DNA from: Syngnathus acus
Lineage: Eukaryota; Chordata; Actinopteri; Syngnathiformes; Syngnathidae
DNA length: 64,000 nucleotides
Reading direction: 5' to 3'
Assembly (NCBI RefSeq): GCF_901709675.1
Contig: NC_051091.1
Span: 7,166,967-7,230,966, forward strand
The notes beneath the pieces were generated by a model. The model did not search any database and had not been told where the DNA came from. It was given only the letters and a program-made list of their open reading frames with translations. Of the stretch, positions 62,726-64,000 are shown piece by piece (position 1 is the first letter of the stretch; every line of letters begins with the position of its first letter). The position numbers and the translations under genes were made by a program.

Positions 62726-63478
62726 TTCAAGATTCAAGATTTTTTATTCGCCATGTTTGAGCGTGCCAAACAAGGAATTTGACTTCGGTAAAACACACCC
62801 TCTGTTCAACATTTAGGTGACTAACAACACTCAGGACATGTGAAAAATGGCGAAAACAGTGTAGACAAATTCAAAAAAGGTGTGAAGAGCAGGATGTTAT
62901 TGCACAGTAATGACTCTGAGACTCTAAGAGTGGTGTGAGTTCATCAGAGCAACAGCCTGGGGGAAGAAGCTGTCTCTGTGTCTGCTGGTTTTGGCGTACC
63001 GAGCTCTATAACGCCGTCCGGAGGGGAGTAGTTCAAACAGACTGCAACCTGGGTGAGAAGGGTCTGTAGAGATGTTCCTTGCACGTTTCCTGGTCCTGGA
63101 CAGGTACAAGTCTTGGATAGATGGGAGGTTGATTCCAATGATCTTTTCTGCAGTCCTGATTGTCCGTCGCAGTCTGTGCTTGTCTTGTTTGGAGGCTGAT
63201 CCAAACCAGACAGTGATGGAGGTGCAGAGGACAGACTGGATGATGGCAGTGTAGAAGGTCTTCAGAAGCTCTCGCGGCAGGTTGAACTTCTTGAGCTGTC
63301 TCAGGAAGTACAGCCTCTGCTGGGCCTTCTTCCGGACAGAGTCTATGTGGCCGGTCCATTTCAGGTCCCGAGAGATTGTGGTTCCCAGGAACTTGAAGGT
63401 GTCTGTGGAGAGAATAGTATTACTGCGGATAGTGAGGGGTAAAAGTGGTGAAGGGTCTCGCCTGAAGTCCACTGTCAT
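62726..63478 (-). mobile_element. 5'-truncated L2-like non-LTR retrotransposon
   Basis: On the minus strand an open frame (63478-62924, 184 codons) encodes the C-terminal part of a LINE reverse transcriptase polyprotein: FKFLGTTISRDLKWTGHI, then QRLYFLRQLKKF, TVWFGSASKQDK and a terminal SGRRYRARYAKT. The catalytic YxDD motif lies upstream of the break and is absent. A 3' UTR follows with GCGAATAAAAAATC and a tandem ATCTTGAATCTTGAA end, typical of L2/CR1-type elements that lack long poly(A). It is inert as found. Confidence 0.8.
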
Positions 63479-63493
63479 ATATATATATATATG
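63478..63493. repeat. (TA)n tract at the LINE truncation point
   Basis: Seven or eight TA units directly abut the 5' break of the LINE. Confidence 0.85.
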
Positions 63494-63537
63494 TGTGTTT
63501 TACGTTGTTATATGAGTTGGTGTCCCCCAAAATAACA

Positions 63538-63651
63538 AATGTCGGCATAACAGTTTTTTTAATCAACCTTTTATTCAAACACATTCGGAATAATAACACC
63601 ATCAACTATAACCCAACAAATACAAAATTAAAACATCAATGTCGGCATAAC
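63538..63651 (-). mobile_element. 86-bp poly(A)-tailed insert with 14-bp target duplication
   Basis: AATGTCGGCATAAC occurs at 63538-63551 and again at 63638-63651. The 86 bp between them, read on the minus strand, end with AATAAA, 9 nt, then A7. This is the mark of an L1-type retroposition of a short transcript 3' end. Confidence 0.65.
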
Positions 63652-63839
63652 GTGTGTTGGCTGGTATGGCAGCAATGCTGTCTGTCACTCACTCGTGAAT
63701 CTTCCCGAACGACTAATCAGCAGCGAGCGATAGATGGAGGAGGGACTTTACGAGTCAGTGACGTAATTTACCGTCCACGAACGAGACGAGTCAGTCACGC
63801 AACTTCATGTTCAGTGTGTGCGTGTGTGTGTGGGGGGCG

Positions 63840-63928
63840 ATTCGTTGAATGATTCGTTTGAACACATCTTTTGAATGAACTGATTCTAAAGATTCAGTTC
63901 ACTTAAAAGAACTGGAATGCACATCACT
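63840..63928 (-). repeat. inverted copy of the 58279-58375 segment
   Basis: Read on the minus strand it gives GTGATGTGCATTCCAGTTCT and AGTGAACTGAATCTTTAGAA, matching the left direct-repeat region in opposite orientation. Confidence 0.8.
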
Positions 63929-63937
63929 AGTTGCTGT

Positions 63938-64000
63938 GTGCTTTTACGAACAGTGACACTATGACGGCTGTGGTGCGTTTTTGGTGCGATGGAAATCAGA
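63938..64000. other. unique sequence, nothing recognised
   Basis: Short remainder after the repeat block; no feature seen. Confidence 0.5.

Larger units (their letters stand above)
57232..63929. mobile_element. nested repeat block with hAT-like outer ends
   Basis: Left end TAGTGTTGGC and right end (read inward) TAGTGATGTG resemble hAT termini. The flanking octamers GTTCCTGA (57224-57231) and GTTGCTGT (63930-63937) agree at 6 of 8 positions. Inside lie 142-bp inverted repeats, 260-bp direct repeats, a 3.5-kb tandem array, an L2-like LINE and a small retro-insert. No transposase is seen. The block may be one composite element or several nested insertions. Confidence 0.45.

Overview
The window looks like teleost fish nuclear DNA. 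It holds a compact vertebrate gene with GT-AG introns, very many CA/TG microsatellites, and fish-type hAT-like MITEs, tRNA-derived SINE fragments and a truncated L2-like LINE. No bacterial, viral or organellar genes were seen. All calls come from reading splice sites and protein similarity by eye; no search was run.

Main gene (about 4,973 to 47,715, + strand): a complete coding set for foxp4, a forkhead transcription factor. Sixteen coding exons join in frame into a 676-residue protein, close to human FOXP4 (about 680). It has the FOXP4-type N-terminus, a Q-rich region with an 18-glutamine tract, a C2H2 zinc finger, a leucine zipper, a forkhead domain and an acidic C-terminus. The non-coding 5' exon or exons and the promoter were not located; they may lie in the first 5 kb or outside the window. 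A 3' UTR of about 4.6 kb follows, with a proximal and a distal poly(A) signal. Notable points are a GC-AG intron with an in-frame GT donor 12 nt downstream, a CA repeat starting inside a donor site, a retained CtBP-like PLNL motif, and a possible cassette exon.

Intergenic stretch (about 47,716 to 52,500): mostly featureless, but it holds a 610-bp hAT-like MITE with an 8-bp target duplication and a nested tRNA-SINE-like insert.

Second gene (about 52,500 onward, + strand): a purine-rich leader ending in a good donor at 53,011, then a coding exon with a strong start context at 53,992. Only 48 codons lie in the window. Gene order (FOXP4 then MDFI in tetrapods, same strand) suggests mdfi, but the peptide was not recognised with certainty.

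Repeat block (about 57,232 to 63,929): a nested structure. 142-bp inverted repeats and 260-bp direct repeats carrying tRNA-like boxes surround a 3.5-kb array of six ~589-bp units. The units alternate 588/590 bp, giving a 1,178-bp higher-order repeat. Each unit holds a short and a long palindrome whose loops are inverted relative to each other, plus a CCAAT/CRE promoter-like module. Beyond the array are a 5'-truncated L2-like LINE and a tiny poly(A)-tailed retro-insert. This block is the most unusual part of the window.
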